Source: Pseudomonas serbica (lineage in GTDB: Bacteria; Pseudomonadota; Gammaproteobacteria; Pseudomonadales; Pseudomonadaceae). From it: a DNA stretch of 64,000 nt. Where the stretch lies: positions 248,001 to 312,000 of the forward strand of contig NZ_JAQIYM010000008.1 in assembly GCF_028823535.1 (NCBI RefSeq). The letters are read 5' to 3'. How positions within the stretch are numbered: position 1 is the first letter of the stretch; every line of letters starts with the position of its first letter. Shown here one piece after another: positions 9,141-17,654 of this stretch. Under the pieces are notes generated by a model. The model searched no databases and was not told the DNA's origin. It saw only the letters and a list, made by a program, of their open reading frames with translations. Position numbers and translations under genes: made by a program.

Positions 9141-9305
9141 ACAGCGATGGAGGTGGGCCGTGCGTCTCTGCTCTGTCATCAAATGAAAAGAAAGTGTCGC
9201 CGAATGCGCGGTCGCCGACCTCGGAATGGGCGTAGAACAGCTCGCGTATCGATCCGATTTGCATGTTCCACACCATAATAATAATCCGACCAGGGATCGC
9301 ACTTA

Positions 9306-10871
9306 ATGCGCGTGAATTTGCCCGTAACCGACCATGAAAGACTATTTCCCAGCGAACAGCGACTGATCTCCACCACCGACCTTGATAGTCGCATCACCTA
9401 CTGCAATGACGCCTTTGTCGACATCAGCGGTTTCACCTACGACGAGCTGGTCGGCCAGACCCATAACCTGGTCCGCCACCCCGACATGCCGCCTGGGGTG
9501 TTCGTGCACATGTGGCACACCATCAAGCAAGGCAAGCCCTGGATGGGGATTGTGAAAAATCGCGCGAAGAATGGTGATTTCTATTGGGTCAGTGCCTACG
9601 TCACGCCCATCTACGAAAACGGCCGCATGAGCGGTTACGAGTCGGTTCGCTCGGTGCCCACCCGCGACCAGATCCGTCGGGCAACGGCGCTGTATGCAAG
9701 GATGCGCGCCGGCAAACCGATCGTCGCGTTGAGCGCGCGGATTTTTCGGCCACTGCAGCACGGTTGGCCATTGCTGGTGGCCGGCGCGGTTTCGCTGCTG
9801 GCGGATCAGTGGCTGCCAAAGGCCTCGGCCCAGGGGGTCCTGGTGGTGAGCGTGGGCATTGCCTGGTACCTGATCGAGTCCCGACAACGCAGCGCCATCA
9901 AGCGCACCCTGGCTGAGCATCCGAAGGCATTTTCCGACCGGTTGGTTGCCCTCACCTATAGCGACAATCATGGTCCCCAAGGACAACTGGACATGGCCAT
10001 GCTCAGTGAGGAAGCCCGATTGCAGACAGCCCTGAGCCGGCTGGTCGATGCCGGCGTCAGCGTAAAGGCAAAGGCGGCACAGTCATCCGAGCTGTCCGGT
10101 AAGCAAGCACAGTCGCTGGATCGCCAGCGCAGCGAAACCGATCAGTCCGCCGCCGCCATCTCGCAGATGGCGGCCACCAACCAGCAAGTAACGCAGAACG
10201 TCATCAGCACCGCGCATGCCGCTGCCGAGGCTGACCAGTTGACGAGGGATGGCAGTGAGTTGGCCGGGCAAAGTCTGCGCGCCATGGAGGCCATGAACAC
10301 CGCCGTCAACGAAATTGGCCAGGCGGTGAACGCCTTGGCGAGCGAGACGCAATCGATCGGCAGCGTCGTGGATGTGATCACTTCCATTGCCGAACAGACT
10401 AACCTGCTCGCGCTCAATGCCGCGATCGAGGCGGCCCGGGCAGGAGAGCAAGGTCGTGGTTTTGCCGTGGTGGCCGACGAGGTCCGATCCCTGGCTCAAC
10501 GCACCCGCACTTCGACCGAACAGATTCACGGCATTATTGCGTCGCTGTACGAAGGTGCCGACCGCGCTGTCTCGACGGCGACCCGCGGTGAGCAGATTTC
10601 CCGCGAAAGCATGCAGCGTGTCGAGGCGGTACAGACTGCGCTGGTCGGCATCAGCCAGGCCGTCAGCCGGATCACCGAAATGAGCCAGCAAATGTCCTCG
10701 GCGTCAGAGGAGCAGAGTCACGTGACGGAAGACATCAATCAGCAGATCACGCGCATTGCGCAACTGTGCGATCACAGTGCCGGACAGGCCAAGCAAGGTG
10801 CGGCAATCAGCCAGGACCTCGAAGTAATGGCCGAGTATCTGCACAGCCTGGCCGAGCGTTTCAACCGATAA
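9306..10871 (+). CDS. aer: Aerotaxis receptor Aer
   Basis: The 521-residue product has the length and layout of Pseudomonas Aer. An N-terminal PAS domain (residues about 10-115) has the conserved [20 protein letters not shown] and HPDMPP segments that hold FAD. Two hydrophobic segments near 155-195 anchor it, then a chemoreceptor signalling domain follows with the tip [20 protein letters not shown] near residue 365. It senses cytoplasmic redox or energy state through FAD and signals to CheA. It is divergent from the neighbouring chemoreceptor gene. The start at 9306 gives the standard [11 protein letters not shown] beginning. Confidence 0.95.
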   Translation: MRVNLPVTDHERLFPSEQRLISTTDLDSRITYCNDAFVDISGFTYDELVGQTHNLVRHPDMPPGVFVHMWHTIKQGKPWMGIVKNRAKNGDFYWVSAYVTPIYENGRMSGYESVRSVPTRDQIRRATALYARMRAGKPIVALSARIFRPLQHGWPLLVAGAVSLLADQWLPKASAQGVLVVSVGIAWYLIESRQRSAIKRTLAEHPKAFSDRLVALTYSDNHGPQGQLDMAMLSEEARLQTALSRLVDAGVSVKAKAAQSSELSGKQAQSLDRQRSETDQSAAAISQMAATNQQVTQNVISTAHAAAEADQLTRDGSELAGQSLRAMEAMNTAVNEIGQAVNALASETQSIGSVVDVITSIAEQTNLLALNAAIEAARAGEQGRGFAVVADEVRSLAQRTRTSTEQIHGIIASLYEGADRAVSTATRGEQISRESMQRVEAVQTALVGISQAVSRITEMSQQMSSASEEQSHVTEDINQQITRIAQLCDHSAGQAKQGAAISQDLEVMAEYLHSLAERFNR

Positions 10872-10880
10872 CCCCAAGCT

Positions 10881-10909
10881 CAGCGACGGTCGGGCACAGA
10901 CCGTCGCTG
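10881..10909. terminator. Strong hairpin after aer, no T tract
   Basis: CAGCGACGGTC (10881-10891) pairs perfectly with GACCGTCGCTG (10899-10909) around a 7-base loop, 10 bases after the aer stop and just before the end of the convergent small gene. It may end both transcripts, although no run of T follows on either side. Confidence 0.5.
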
Positions 10910-10922
10910 CGGCCCGACAGGA

Positions 10923-10997
10923 CTATGCAAATCCAAGGAACGACAGGACGACCGCCACGATCACCACCAGTCCGACGATGTAGATAATGCTGTTCAT
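10923..10997 (-). CDS. 24-residue single-span membrane protein
   Basis: A very short gene beginning ATG at 10997 and ending TAG at 10923-10925. Its product begins MNSIIYIVGLVVIVA and is almost wholly hydrophobic, ending LSFLGFA. A good ribosome binding site, GAGAGGTGG, lies 6-8 bases before the ATG. I recall near-identical short proteins in other pseudomonads annotated as hypothetical, which supports it being real. It would sit in the inner membrane; function unknown. Confidence 0.65.
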   Translation of the reverse strand: MNSIIYIVGLVVIVAVVLSFLGFA

Positions 10998-11181
10998 CAG
11001 TCCACCTCTCAATCTGAACGGGATTGCGAAACGAGGGTGCGACAACTGCCAGATCATCCACCTTCGCTTGTCACTCCATTCGACAACGCACAGGGCGCAT
11101 CGTCCCAATCAAACCCAGCGGCTTAATGGCAGCGCTGATGGTCCGCTATGCTTCTATCAGCCCACCACTCCGGACATCGAC

Positions 11182-11859
11182 ATGCCCGCCGACGAACTCA
11201 CCCTCCTGCAGAGCTGGCACCTCAACGCTCAAGCCTGGATCGAAGCCGTGCGCAGCGGCGCCATCGAAAGCCGTCTGAAGGTCACGGATCAGGCCATCCT
11301 GCTGGCGATCATGGGCCGCCAGCCCGAGCGCGTGCTCGACCTCGGCTGTGGCGAAGGCTGGCTGTTGCGGGCATTGGCGGAACGAGGCATCGAGGCGGTC
11401 GGCGTGGATGGCGATGCGACGCTGGTCGAGGCGGCACGAGTGGCGGGTGCCTCAACGGTGCACCTGGCCAGCTATGAACAGCTGGCGCAGGCGTCAGTGG
11501 ATATCGGCCGCGACTTCAACCTGATCTGTGCCAACTTCGCCTTGCTGCACCAGGACATCATTCCCTTGCTCGCAGCCATGAACACCCTGCTCGCCCCCGG
11601 CGGCGCGCTGGTGATCCAGACGCTGCACCCGTGGAACGCGGCTGCGGGCGATTATCAGGATGGCTGGCGGGAAGAGACGTTCAGTGGATTCGGCGGGCAG
11701 TGGCAACCCATGCCGTGGTACATGCGGACCTTGTCCAGCTGGTTCAATGCCCTGGACATGGCCGGTTTTCGCCTGGCTGGCCTACAGGAGCCGCAGCACC
11801 CGCAAAGCCCGGTGCCGCAGTCGTTGCTGATGGTGGCCGAGTCGCGGGAGAAGGCATGA
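11182..11859 (+). CDS. Class I SAM-dependent methyltransferase
   Basis: The 225-residue product has the methyltransferase fold: motif I VLDLGCGEGWLL near residue 52, an acidic loop GVDGDA at the end of strand 2, and the motif IV/post region NLICANFALLH and LLAPGGALVIQTLHP. It transfers a methyl group from S-adenosylmethionine to an unknown small molecule or macromolecule. The start is uncertain: the frame is open well upstream, and the ATG at 11182 is chosen because the family-like sequence begins there, though it lacks a clear ribosome binding site. It appears to be transcribed alone. Confidence 0.85.
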   Translation: MPADELTLLQSWHLNAQAWIEAVRSGAIESRLKVTDQAILLAIMGRQPERVLDLGCGEGWLLRALAERGIEAVGVDGDATLVEAARVAGASTVHLASYEQLAQASVDIGRDFNLICANFALLHQDIIPLLAAMNTLLAPGGALVIQTLHPWNAAAGDYQDGWREETFSGFGGQWQPMPWYMRTLSSWFNALDMAGFRLAGLQEPQHPQSPVPQSLLMVAESREKA

Positions 11860-12000
11860 CGGCGTAACGGCCACTACCGCGTCGCCAGCAAGCCGGCGCG
11901 TCACGCCACAAATCCAACATACCCCGCAAATCCTGCAGGAGCTGGCTTGCCAGCGATGGCGGCATAACGGCCACCATCGCATCGCCAGCAAGCCTGCTCG
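11853..12000. repeat. REP pair downstream of the methyltransferase gene
   Basis: Two facing copies of the GGAGCTGGCTTGCCAGCGATGG type element, one at 11935-11958 and its inverted partner at 11975-12000, with a further degenerate copy at 11865-11898. Together they can fold into a long imperfect hairpin between two converging genes. Confidence 0.75.
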
Positions 12001-12008
12001 CCGCCTTA

Positions 12009-12275
12009 CTATTGATATTTGACGTCCCGGGCCGTGTCGCGGGTGTCCTGCTTGGTGTCGCGCTTGTCCTGGCGACAATCAGCACGGCTCTTTTCATCAC
12101 CCTCCTTGCATTCTTCCTTGGTTTCCCGGGCGGCGTCTCGCCCTTCCTGCTTGGTATCGCGCGATTCCTGCCGTTGGTCAGCCTGATCGGTCGCATGGGC
12201 CGGTAACGCTATGCCGTATGTGCCAGCAGCGAGGGCCAGTGTCGCCAATGCCGTCATGTAAACCCTGCGAAGCAT
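12009..12275 (-). CDS. Small exported highly charged repeat protein
   Basis: The 88-residue product has a signal peptide (MLRRVYMTALATLALAAG then AHA near residue 28). The mature part is a repeat of a short charged unit built on RDTKQ/RDAARE/KEECKEGDEKSRAD with two cysteines (EECKEGD and ADCRQD). It lacks hydrophobic residues, so it is probably a periplasmic, extended or disordered protein. The ATG at 12275 follows AGGAG at 7 bases and is preferred to one six codons upstream. Function unknown; similar proteins occur in other pseudomonads. Confidence 0.75.
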   Translation of the reverse strand: MLRRVYMTALATLALAAGTYGIALPAHATDQADQRQESRDTKQEGRDAARETKEECKEGDEKSRADCRQDKRDTKQDTRDTARDVKYQ

Positions 12276-12316
12276 GATTTTTCTCCTGTTCAAGAGTACT
12301 CAATCACTGGAGTTCC

Positions 12317-12331
12317 CCGGTCATTGACCGG
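12317..12331. promoter_or_regulatory. 15-bp palindrome upstream of the charged-repeat gene
   Basis: CCGGTCA (12317-12323) and TGACCGG (12325-12331) form a perfect 7-bp inverted repeat with a single central base. It lies 42 bases before the start of the small exported protein gene and could be an operator, or a small hairpin ending a transcript arriving from the phospholipase D-like gene. Confidence 0.35.
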
Positions 12332-12420
12332 AAACACAGGTATTCCAAAAGATCCTCTGGAGTGGGAGTTTTAACGATAGTCGATACAGGCGACCCCACA
12401 AGGTCGGGGGCATGGACGGT

Positions 12421-13968
12421 CTAGAGCATTTTCTCCAGGCCGATCTTGTCGCTGAGCCAGGCCTTGAAGCTGCGCCATGTGCTGCCGGGCTCCTCGCGCA
12501 ACACATGCAGGCGACCGTCGTCCTCTGCGATCCAGACGACCTCACCGTTTTCCAGGCGAGCCTGGTAACTGAGCGCGGGCGCCATGCCCTCAAGCGCCAG
12601 CTTGCGCATGTAGCCGGCCAGTTCAGGGCTGTCGACCAGCACCCCGACTTCAGTGTTCCACAGCACTGAACGCGGATCGAAATTGAAGGAGCCGATGAAC
12701 ACCTTCTGCTGGTCCAGGATCATGGCCTTGGTGTGCAGGCTGGAGTCCGAACCACCACTGAAACCAAAGGAAGAACCACCACTGGGGTCGTCCGGTTGGC
12801 GCCGCAGCTCATAGAGCTTCACGCCATGTTCGAGCAGGGATTTGCGATAAGGCGCATAGCCGCCATGCACCGCCGGCACGTCAGTGGCTTCAAGTGAGTT
12901 GGTCAACAGGCGCACGTCGACACCGGCATCGGCACGTCCAAGGAGGTAGCGCATGCCGGATTTTTGCGGGACAAAATACGCCGAGATCAGGATCAGCTCC
13001 TTGTGGACGGCATCGAGCTCAGGGCGCAGTTGCGTGGCCATCAACAGCGAGCGGGCCGGTTCGTCGTCGGCCAGGACCTTGCTCGGGGCGTCCCACATCG
13101 CCGTACCATGGGCCCAGATCAGTTGCTGGCGCCAGGTCGCCAGTTGCGGATGAGTGCGATAAGTCATGAGGTGGTCGTACAGGGCCTGGTTCTCGATACG
13201 CATGGCCTGCAGTGATTGTTCCAGGCGTTGGCGGCTCTCCTGCAAGTCTTCGGCGGTCGGCTTGATGATCAGGAAGTCGCTGATCGCCTGGCTCAGGGCA
13301 CTGTTCCAGTACTGATCGAAGCTGTGGCCCAACTGCTCGGCGACCGGGCCGAGGCACAGCAGGTCCATGTCGGTGAAATTGAGATCAGGCTTGGCGTCGA
13401 AATACTCATCCCCCAGGTTGCGGCCGCCGACGATCGCCGCGCTGTTGTCGGCCAGCCACAGCTTGTTGTGCATGCGCCGGTGCTGTTGGGACAGATTGAG
13501 CAGACGACCCATGGTGCGGGTCACCAGGGTGCTGCGCCCCAGATGCAACGGGTTGAAGACACGGACATGGATGTTCGGGTGCACGGCCAGCGTGGCGATG
13601 ACTTCTTCCTGGCCGTCGCTGGCCGTGTCATCGAGCAACACGCGAATCCGCACGCCGCGATCGGCCGCCAGCAGCAGTTCACGCACCAGTGCCCGGGTGC
13701 TCAGGCCGTTGTGCACGATGTAGTACTGCACATCGAGACTTTTCTGCGCATTGCGGATCAACTCGGCCCGCGCCCGGAACGCTTCACTGCTGTTGGGCAG
13801 TAGACGAAAACCCGAGCGCCCTTCCTGCTGGGCCGCTGCCGCCTGGATCGAACGCCCGAACGCCGACTCGCCGGCGGGGATGGCCTCGCTTTTCTCGTGG
13901 GGCAAGCGAGGCGTGGCGCAGCCGGCCAGCAGCAGTGTGAGCAACAGTGCGGGGGCGACCAGGGTCAT
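12421..13968 (-). CDS. Phospholipase D family lipoprotein (cardiolipin synthase-like)
   Basis: A 515-residue lipoprotein: the hydrophobic N-terminus ends in the lipobox LLAGC near residue 16. It carries two HKD motifs, MHNKLWLADNSAAIVGG near residue 165 and LHTKAMILDQQKVFIGS near residue 410, the catalytic pair of the phospholipase D superfamily. Members of this lipoprotein group transfer or hydrolyse phosphatidyl groups and resemble cardiolipin synthase C. The ATG at 13968 is chosen because it puts a normal signal peptide first; the frame also has a TTG seven codons earlier. It likely acts at the periplasmic side of the membrane. Confidence 0.88.
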   Translation of the reverse strand: MTLVAPALLLTLLLAGCATPRLPHEKSEAIPAGESAFGRSIQAAAAQQEGRSGFRLLPNSSEAFRARAELIRNAQKSLDVQYYIVHNGLSTRALVRELLLAADRGVRIRVLLDDTASDGQEEVIATLAVHPNIHVRVFNPLHLGRSTLVTRTMGRLLNLSQQHRRMHNKLWLADNSAAIVGGRNLGDEYFDAKPDLNFTDMDLLCLGPVAEQLGHSFDQYWNSALSQAISDFLIIKPTAEDLQESRQRLEQSLQAMRIENQALYDHLMTYRTHPQLATWRQQLIWAHGTAMWDAPSKVLADDEPARSLLMATQLRPELDAVHKELILISAYFVPQKSGMRYLLGRADAGVDVRLLTNSLEATDVPAVHGGYAPYRKSLLEHGVKLYELRRQPDDPSGGSSFGFSGGSDSSLHTKAMILDQQKVFIGSFNFDPRSVLWNTEVGVLVDSPELAGYMRKLALEGMAPALSYQARLENGEVVWIAEDDGRLHVLREEPGSTWRSFKAWLSDKIGLEKML

Positions 13969-14111
13969 GGTCAAGGGAATCGTCCTCAATGTCGACGAGA
14001 GGGGTTCTGGATTATTTCAGTAAAGCCCAGTTCTGGTTTTCTTCATGCAACCTACCGATTCCCATGGATGAGCTACCCTAGCTAAACCGTTTTTTTTTCG
14101 GGGAGAAGATT

Positions 14112-14546
14112 ATGCATCGATTGGTTAAACCATCGGATTATGTTCTTCAGACTGCAATGGACAAAATGGTCTACGTCCTGCCTTGGGAACGCCGTCATTG
14201 CCCCGGGAGTCCTACGGATGAGCCCGAGCAAGGCGCCCTGCTCTATAACCAGTACATCCTGAACTTCCTTCATGGCCTGGAACCGCGAACGCCCGGTGAA
14301 CGCATCATTGAAATCGCGCAATGGTGCCTGGCATTAACCGGTGAACCGGCCAGGGCGTTGGCCGATGATTTGTCCGCGGCCTATCTCAGCCGGTACAGCT
14401 TTGTGCTGGCTGATATCTCGAAATACGATGATGAATCGAGAGAGTTTCGCGGGCACCTGGCGCTCTGGCCTGAAGAAATCAAAAAAATGCCGGCCAATCT
14501 GGTGATGGCGTTACGAGCTCGGGCTGCAGGCTTATTGTTGGGCTGA
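14112..14546 (+). CDS. Conserved-looking hypothetical protein, 144 residues
   Basis: Not recognised. The product is soluble, without a signal peptide or membrane segment, and has an even mix of hydrophobic and charged residues as in a folded helical protein (QYILNFLHGLE, IIEIAQWCLALTG, LVMALRARAAGLLLG). GGGGAGAAG lies 3-11 bases before the ATG, so translation is well supported. It is flanked by convergent genes on both sides and appears to be a single-gene unit. Confidence 0.75.
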   Translation: MHRLVKPSDYVLQTAMDKMVYVLPWERRHCPGSPTDEPEQGALLYNQYILNFLHGLEPRTPGERIIEIAQWCLALTGEPARALADDLSAAYLSRYSFVLADISKYDDESREFRGHLALWPEEIKKMPANLVMALRARAAGLLLG

Positions 14547-14632
14547 CGTCTGGGATGGGCGAAAAAAACGGGGGCAGGTTACGCATCATCAAGTCTTGAC
14601 CTGCTTACCCCTCGTGAGCCGAGCGGCAAGCG

Positions 14633-14839
14633 CTATTTATCTCCAACACTTTCTTTCTCACCCGGTAATACACGAACCTTCCCGCTGAAGACGCTGAAGC
14701 CATAGGTGTTGTAAATGAGGGTCACCGGTATCAGCACGGCAAAACCGACCAGCATGAAGATCTGGCTGTTCGCACTGGAGGCGGCAGCTTGTAGCGTCAG
14801 CTGCGGCGGGACAATCAGCGGATGCCAGGCTTTGCTCAC
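14633..14839 (-). pseudogene. C-terminal fragment of cytochrome bd oxidase subunit II (cydB)
   Basis: The 68-residue frame matches the last part of CydB: WHPLIVPPQLTLQAAA corresponds to the P-x-I-V-P-P-x-L-T segment, then a final membrane helix (IFMLVGFAVLIPVTLIYNTY) and the V-F-x-G-K-V end. The rest of the subunit, over 250 residues, is missing. A GTG at 14839 overlaps the stop codon of the upstream ligase gene as GTGA, so the fragment could still be translated as a small single-span membrane protein. It most likely marks where a cyd operon was deleted. No cydA is in the window. Confidence 0.75.
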
Positions 14840-16002
14840 GACTCACACGCCGTTTGTTTCACGTCTTCACTTGTGCAGGGCTTTCGCGACGTTTCCACCA
14901 GCAACTGATCCACTACCCCTGCCAGCGCGGCATGCGTATCCTCTTGGCTGCGCAAGGCGCGCTCGAAGAGGCTGCGCTGGCGGTCTGCACTGGTTCCATT
15001 GCGCAGAATCCGGCGGGCCTGGGCAAAGACGTTTTCCACTCCCAGCGTGCGCGCCGTATCGGCAAGAATCTGCTGCGCCAGGAAAAGCCATTGCTCAGCC
15101 GAGAAGGGTCGCTCGTAGCCTTCAACGATGAACGACGCATGGACGCCATGGCGTTTCGCTCGCCAGCGGTTTTCCTTGAGGATCCAGCGCGACGTTTGCG
15201 AATAGGCCAATCCTGGTCGAGGTTGATCAGTCGCGTAGGCCACCAGCAAGCGAAACAACGAAGCGATGCACAGGGTATCTTCCAGGCACGGGCAGGCATC
15301 GGTCATGCGCAGTTCCAGGGTCGGATACCGTGAGGCGGGCCTTAGTCCCCACCAGCATTCACTGGCCTGCGTGATCGAGCCGGTACGAATCAGCAATGCG
15401 ACGTAAGCGTCGTAGGCAGGCTCGTCCTCGAAGAACTCCGGAATGCCCATCCTCGGCCACTCGTCACAGGCCGTTTGCCGGTAGCTCATGAAACCGCTGT
15501 CAGCACCGTCCCAAAATGGCGAGGAGCTGCTCAGTGCGAGCAACAACGGCGTCCACGGCAAGACTTCGTTCATGACCTGGATACGATCAAGGTGACTCGC
15601 AATTTCAACGTGCACATGCAGACCGGATAACAGGCTGCGCCTTGCGACGCGTTGGTAGTCTGCAAACAGTTGGAGAAAATGATGTTGCTCGGTGGCCTGT
15701 TGCGCGCGCCAGTCAGCCAAAGGGTGACTCCCTGCGCAGAGCAATCCCAGGCCATATGGCTCGAGCGCACGCCGAATGCTCTGGCGAGCAGCGAACAGGT
15801 AATCTTCTGCCTGAGCCATGCAGGTGAAGATGGGCGAAGCCACTTCAATCTGGCCCTGGAACATTTCGTACGCGAAACACGGGCCCACCACCGCCTTGCA
15901 CGCCTCAATCGCAGCCTCGGGCGGCAGCTCCGTCATGCGCCGGGTGGCCAGGTCGGTGATGAAGTATTCCTCTTCAATGCCGAACCTCAGCTGTCTGTTC
16001 AT
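14836..16002 (-). CDS. Carboxylate-amine ligase, YbdK/GCS2 family
   Basis: The 388-residue product belongs to the glutamate-cysteine ligase type 2 family. It begins with the family's FGIEEEYFI motif, whose acidic residues bind metal and ATP, and has the LHVHVE motif near residue 148 and the ELRMTDACPCLED segment near 270. Members join a carboxylate to an amine using ATP; YbdK has weak glutamate-cysteine ligase activity. The ATG at 16002 gives the standard start and follows GAGG. It sits 23 bases behind a small gene and overlaps a cydB fragment by 4 bases. Confidence 0.88.
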   Translation of the reverse strand: MNRQLRFGIEEEYFITDLATRRMTELPPEAAIEACKAVVGPCFAYEMFQGQIEVASPIFTCMAQAEDYLFAARQSIRRALEPYGLGLLCAGSHPLADWRAQQATEQHHFLQLFADYQRVARRSLLSGLHVHVEIASHLDRIQVMNEVLPWTPLLLALSSSSPFWDGADSGFMSYRQTACDEWPRMGIPEFFEDEPAYDAYVALLIRTGSITQASECWWGLRPASRYPTLELRMTDACPCLEDTLCIASLFRLLVAYATDQPRPGLAYSQTSRWILKENRWRAKRHGVHASFIVEGYERPFSAEQWLFLAQQILADTARTLGVENVFAQARRILRNGTSADRQRSLFERALRSQEDTHAALAGVVDQLLVETSRKPCTSEDVKQTACES

Positions 16003-16025
16003 CGATGCGCCCTCGGCGTGCACAC

Positions 16026-16274
16026 TCAGTGATAATCCTCTCCCGCTACCGCGCGCAGAAACGCCTCGTCCGCCTTTATTCGCAGGTCGCGCCACTCTTG
16101 CCAACTGACAATCCGCAAGCGGTCCATCTCATCCGATTGGCGTAGCAGTTCTTCGTGATAGGCATCGGGAGATTCCATGCGCAGCGCGATGTCGTCGAGC
16201 GCTCGGTGCCAGCAATCCAATGCACACAATCTTCGTTCCTGGGACGGCGTCAGCTGGTTTTTGAAGGCGTTCAT
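16026..16274 (-). CDS. Small hypothetical protein upstream of the carboxylate-amine ligase
   Basis: The 82-residue product is soluble and helical, rich in Glu, Arg and Leu (SQERRLCALDCWHRALDDIA, EELLRQSDEMDRLR), with no signal peptide. It ends 23 bases before the ligase gene in the same direction, so the two are probably co-transcribed. Not recognised; no ribosome binding site stands out. Confidence 0.65.
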   Translation of the reverse strand: MNAFKNQLTPSQERRLCALDCWHRALDDIALRMESPDAYHEELLRQSDEMDRLRIVSWQEWRDLRIKADEAFLRAVAGEDYH

Positions 16275-16358
16275 GGCAGTGCAATCCCGGAGTGATTTCT
16301 GAGTGGATCAACTGGGTTCGAGGTCGGTTCATGAGCGCCGACCAGAGGTGTCTGACGC

Positions 16359-16387
16359 AAAAAAGGGAGGCCGGCGTTTGACCTCCC
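16359..16387 (-). terminator. Rho-independent terminator of the three-gene membrane operon
   Basis: Read on the minus strand, GGGAGG and CCTCCC form a stem around an 11-base loop and are followed directly by TTTTTT (plus-strand A run at 16359-16364). It lies 18 bases after the stop of the DUF3618 gene. Confidence 0.8.
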
Positions 16388-16404
16388 GCTTTGCCCGCGA
16401 CGCC

Positions 16405-17226
16405 TTACGAGGTCCCCAATCCGCGAGACAGATCGGCCGGTTGACTGGAGGCTGCGTGGCCATCCCCTTGCGGCTTCTCCACCTGCGCATGCTCCGTGGT
16501 CTTGGTCACCGTATCGCGCACCGCTTCAAATCCCTCCCGCGCCTGCTGCTTGACCTTGTCGGCCAGCCCTGCGCTGGTCTTGCCCATGTAGCGCTGCTCG
16601 GTCGCTGTCGAGGGAATTGCCGCACCGAGCATGGCCCCCAATGCGATGCCCGCCGCGGCAACCATGAGTGGTTGTTCCTTCAACAAGTGGCTGACTTGAT
16701 TGCTCATCACCTGGGTGCTGCGCACCAGTCGATCGCTGGCGTCATGCATGGCGTGGCTGATGTTTTCGCTGGCAGCGCCCAGGTTATCGCCCAGGTGCGC
16801 GGCTTTACCCTTGACAGCCTGGTAGCCCTCTTTCAGGGTGTCCGCCGTCTGGTGCAAATGCTCTCGCGCACTGTCGATGCCCTCACCCAGCCCTTCGGTC
16901 CACTCCCCTACCTTGTTGCGCTCCGGGCCAACTGGATAAACCGGACGAGGCGTCGGCGCACGGTTTTGGCTCATCATCAGCCATAACAGCCCCACCGACG
17001 TCACTACCACGGGAACGGGATTGTTGCGAACACTGGTTCCAAGGTTGTTGAGGAACGTGGTGCCGTTGCTCTGCATGAACGACAACGCCTGATCAAATAC
17101 CTGTCCCGGGGTGAATTTGCTTTCCAGCGCATCAACGATATTGCCGATGCTTGCACGCTGTGCATCGATATCACGCTCAATGGCCTCGGGGCTTTTCTGC
17201 GATTCAATGTCGAATTCAGTGTTCAT
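16405..17226 (-). CDS. DUF3618 domain membrane-associated protein
   Basis: The 273-residue product begins with the DUF3618 signature (SPEAIERDIDAQRASIGNIV DALESKF split across residues 12-37). A hydrophobic segment lies near residues 70-88 (PVVVTSVGLLWLMM) and another near 190-205 (MVAAAGIALGAMLGAAIP), separated by a long amphipathic stretch like late-embryogenesis or apolipoprotein-like helices. Such proteins occur with envelope and osmotic stress genes. It starts in a 4-base ATGA overlap with the holin-like gene and ends the operon. Precise role unknown. Confidence 0.85.
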   Translation of the reverse strand: MNTEFDIESQKSPEAIERDIDAQRASIGNIVDALESKFTPGQVFDQALSFMQSNGTTFLNNLGTSVRNNPVPVVVTSVGLLWLMMSQNRAPTPRPVYPVGPERNKVGEWTEGLGEGIDSAREHLHQTADTLKEGYQAVKGKAAHLGDNLGAASENISHAMHDASDRLVRSTQVMSNQVSHLLKEQPLMVAAAGIALGAMLGAAIPSTATEQRYMGKTSAGLADKVKQQAREGFEAVRDTVTKTTEHAQVEKPQGDGHAASSQPADLSRGLGTS

Positions 17227-17654
17227 GAGACTCTCCTGCGAAGCGCTTCCTGGTCTTTGTTCAAGGCATCCAGCGTGCGATCAGGTTTCAAGTGGGAGGG
17301 TTCGAACTGTTTTTTTCCGGACTGCAGCATGGCGAACCCAACGATCATCACCACGACGCCGACGATCAGCGCCGCCAACCACGGTGCCATGACCATGCTC
17401 AAGGCGTAGACCGCAGACATCAACAGGATGATGAACCCCGCCAGCAGCACAATCGCACCTCCGGCAACACCGGCTATGCCGGCCTTGAGCGTCGTGAGAC
17501 TGGCTTGCAACTCGGCCTTGGCCAAGGCCAGTTCCTTGCTAAACAGCGAAGGCACTTCGCGGGTCAACTGACGTAGCAGGCCGACGACCGTAGCGTCAGG
17601 CTCAGGCGTGGGTACCGGTCTAACGCCCGGTAAGTCTTGATCTTCTCTGTTCAT
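17223..17654 (-). CDS. Phage holin superfamily III-like membrane protein
   Basis: The 143-residue product matches the actinobacteriophage holin III-like family (Phage_holin_3_6) common in bacterial chromosomes: an amphipathic segment (LLRQLTREVPSLFSKELALA) then two hydrophobic hairpin helices near residues 60-110 (GGAIVLLAGFIILLMSAVYA and LAALIVGVVVMIVGFAML). Despite its family name it is not part of a prophage here. The ATG at 17654 overlaps the stop of the previous gene, and the end overlaps the DUF3618 start, so the three genes are coupled. It probably works in the inner membrane with its neighbours. Confidence 0.85.
   Translation of the reverse strand: MNREDQDLPGVRPVPTPEPDATVVGLLRQLTREVPSLFSKELALAKAELQASLTTLKAGIAGVAGGAIVLLAGFIILLMSAVYALSMVMAPWLAALIVGVVVMIVGFAMLQSGKKQFEPSHLKPDRTLDALNKDQEALRRRVS

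Larger units (their letters stand above)
8790..9305. other. Intergenic region between the chemoreceptor and aer
   Basis: About 516 bases carrying a single REP-like unit (8928-8957) and, on the minus strand, a stretch that resembles the end of a LysR protein (8991-9140). Divergent promoters for the chemoreceptor and aer must lie here, but no clear consensus was found. Confidence 0.5.

Noticed and set aside
17223..17654. Holin-like gene considered as a sign of a prophage
   Set aside because: No lysin, terminase, capsid, tail or integrase gene is near; the family occurs widely in chromosomal stress operons.
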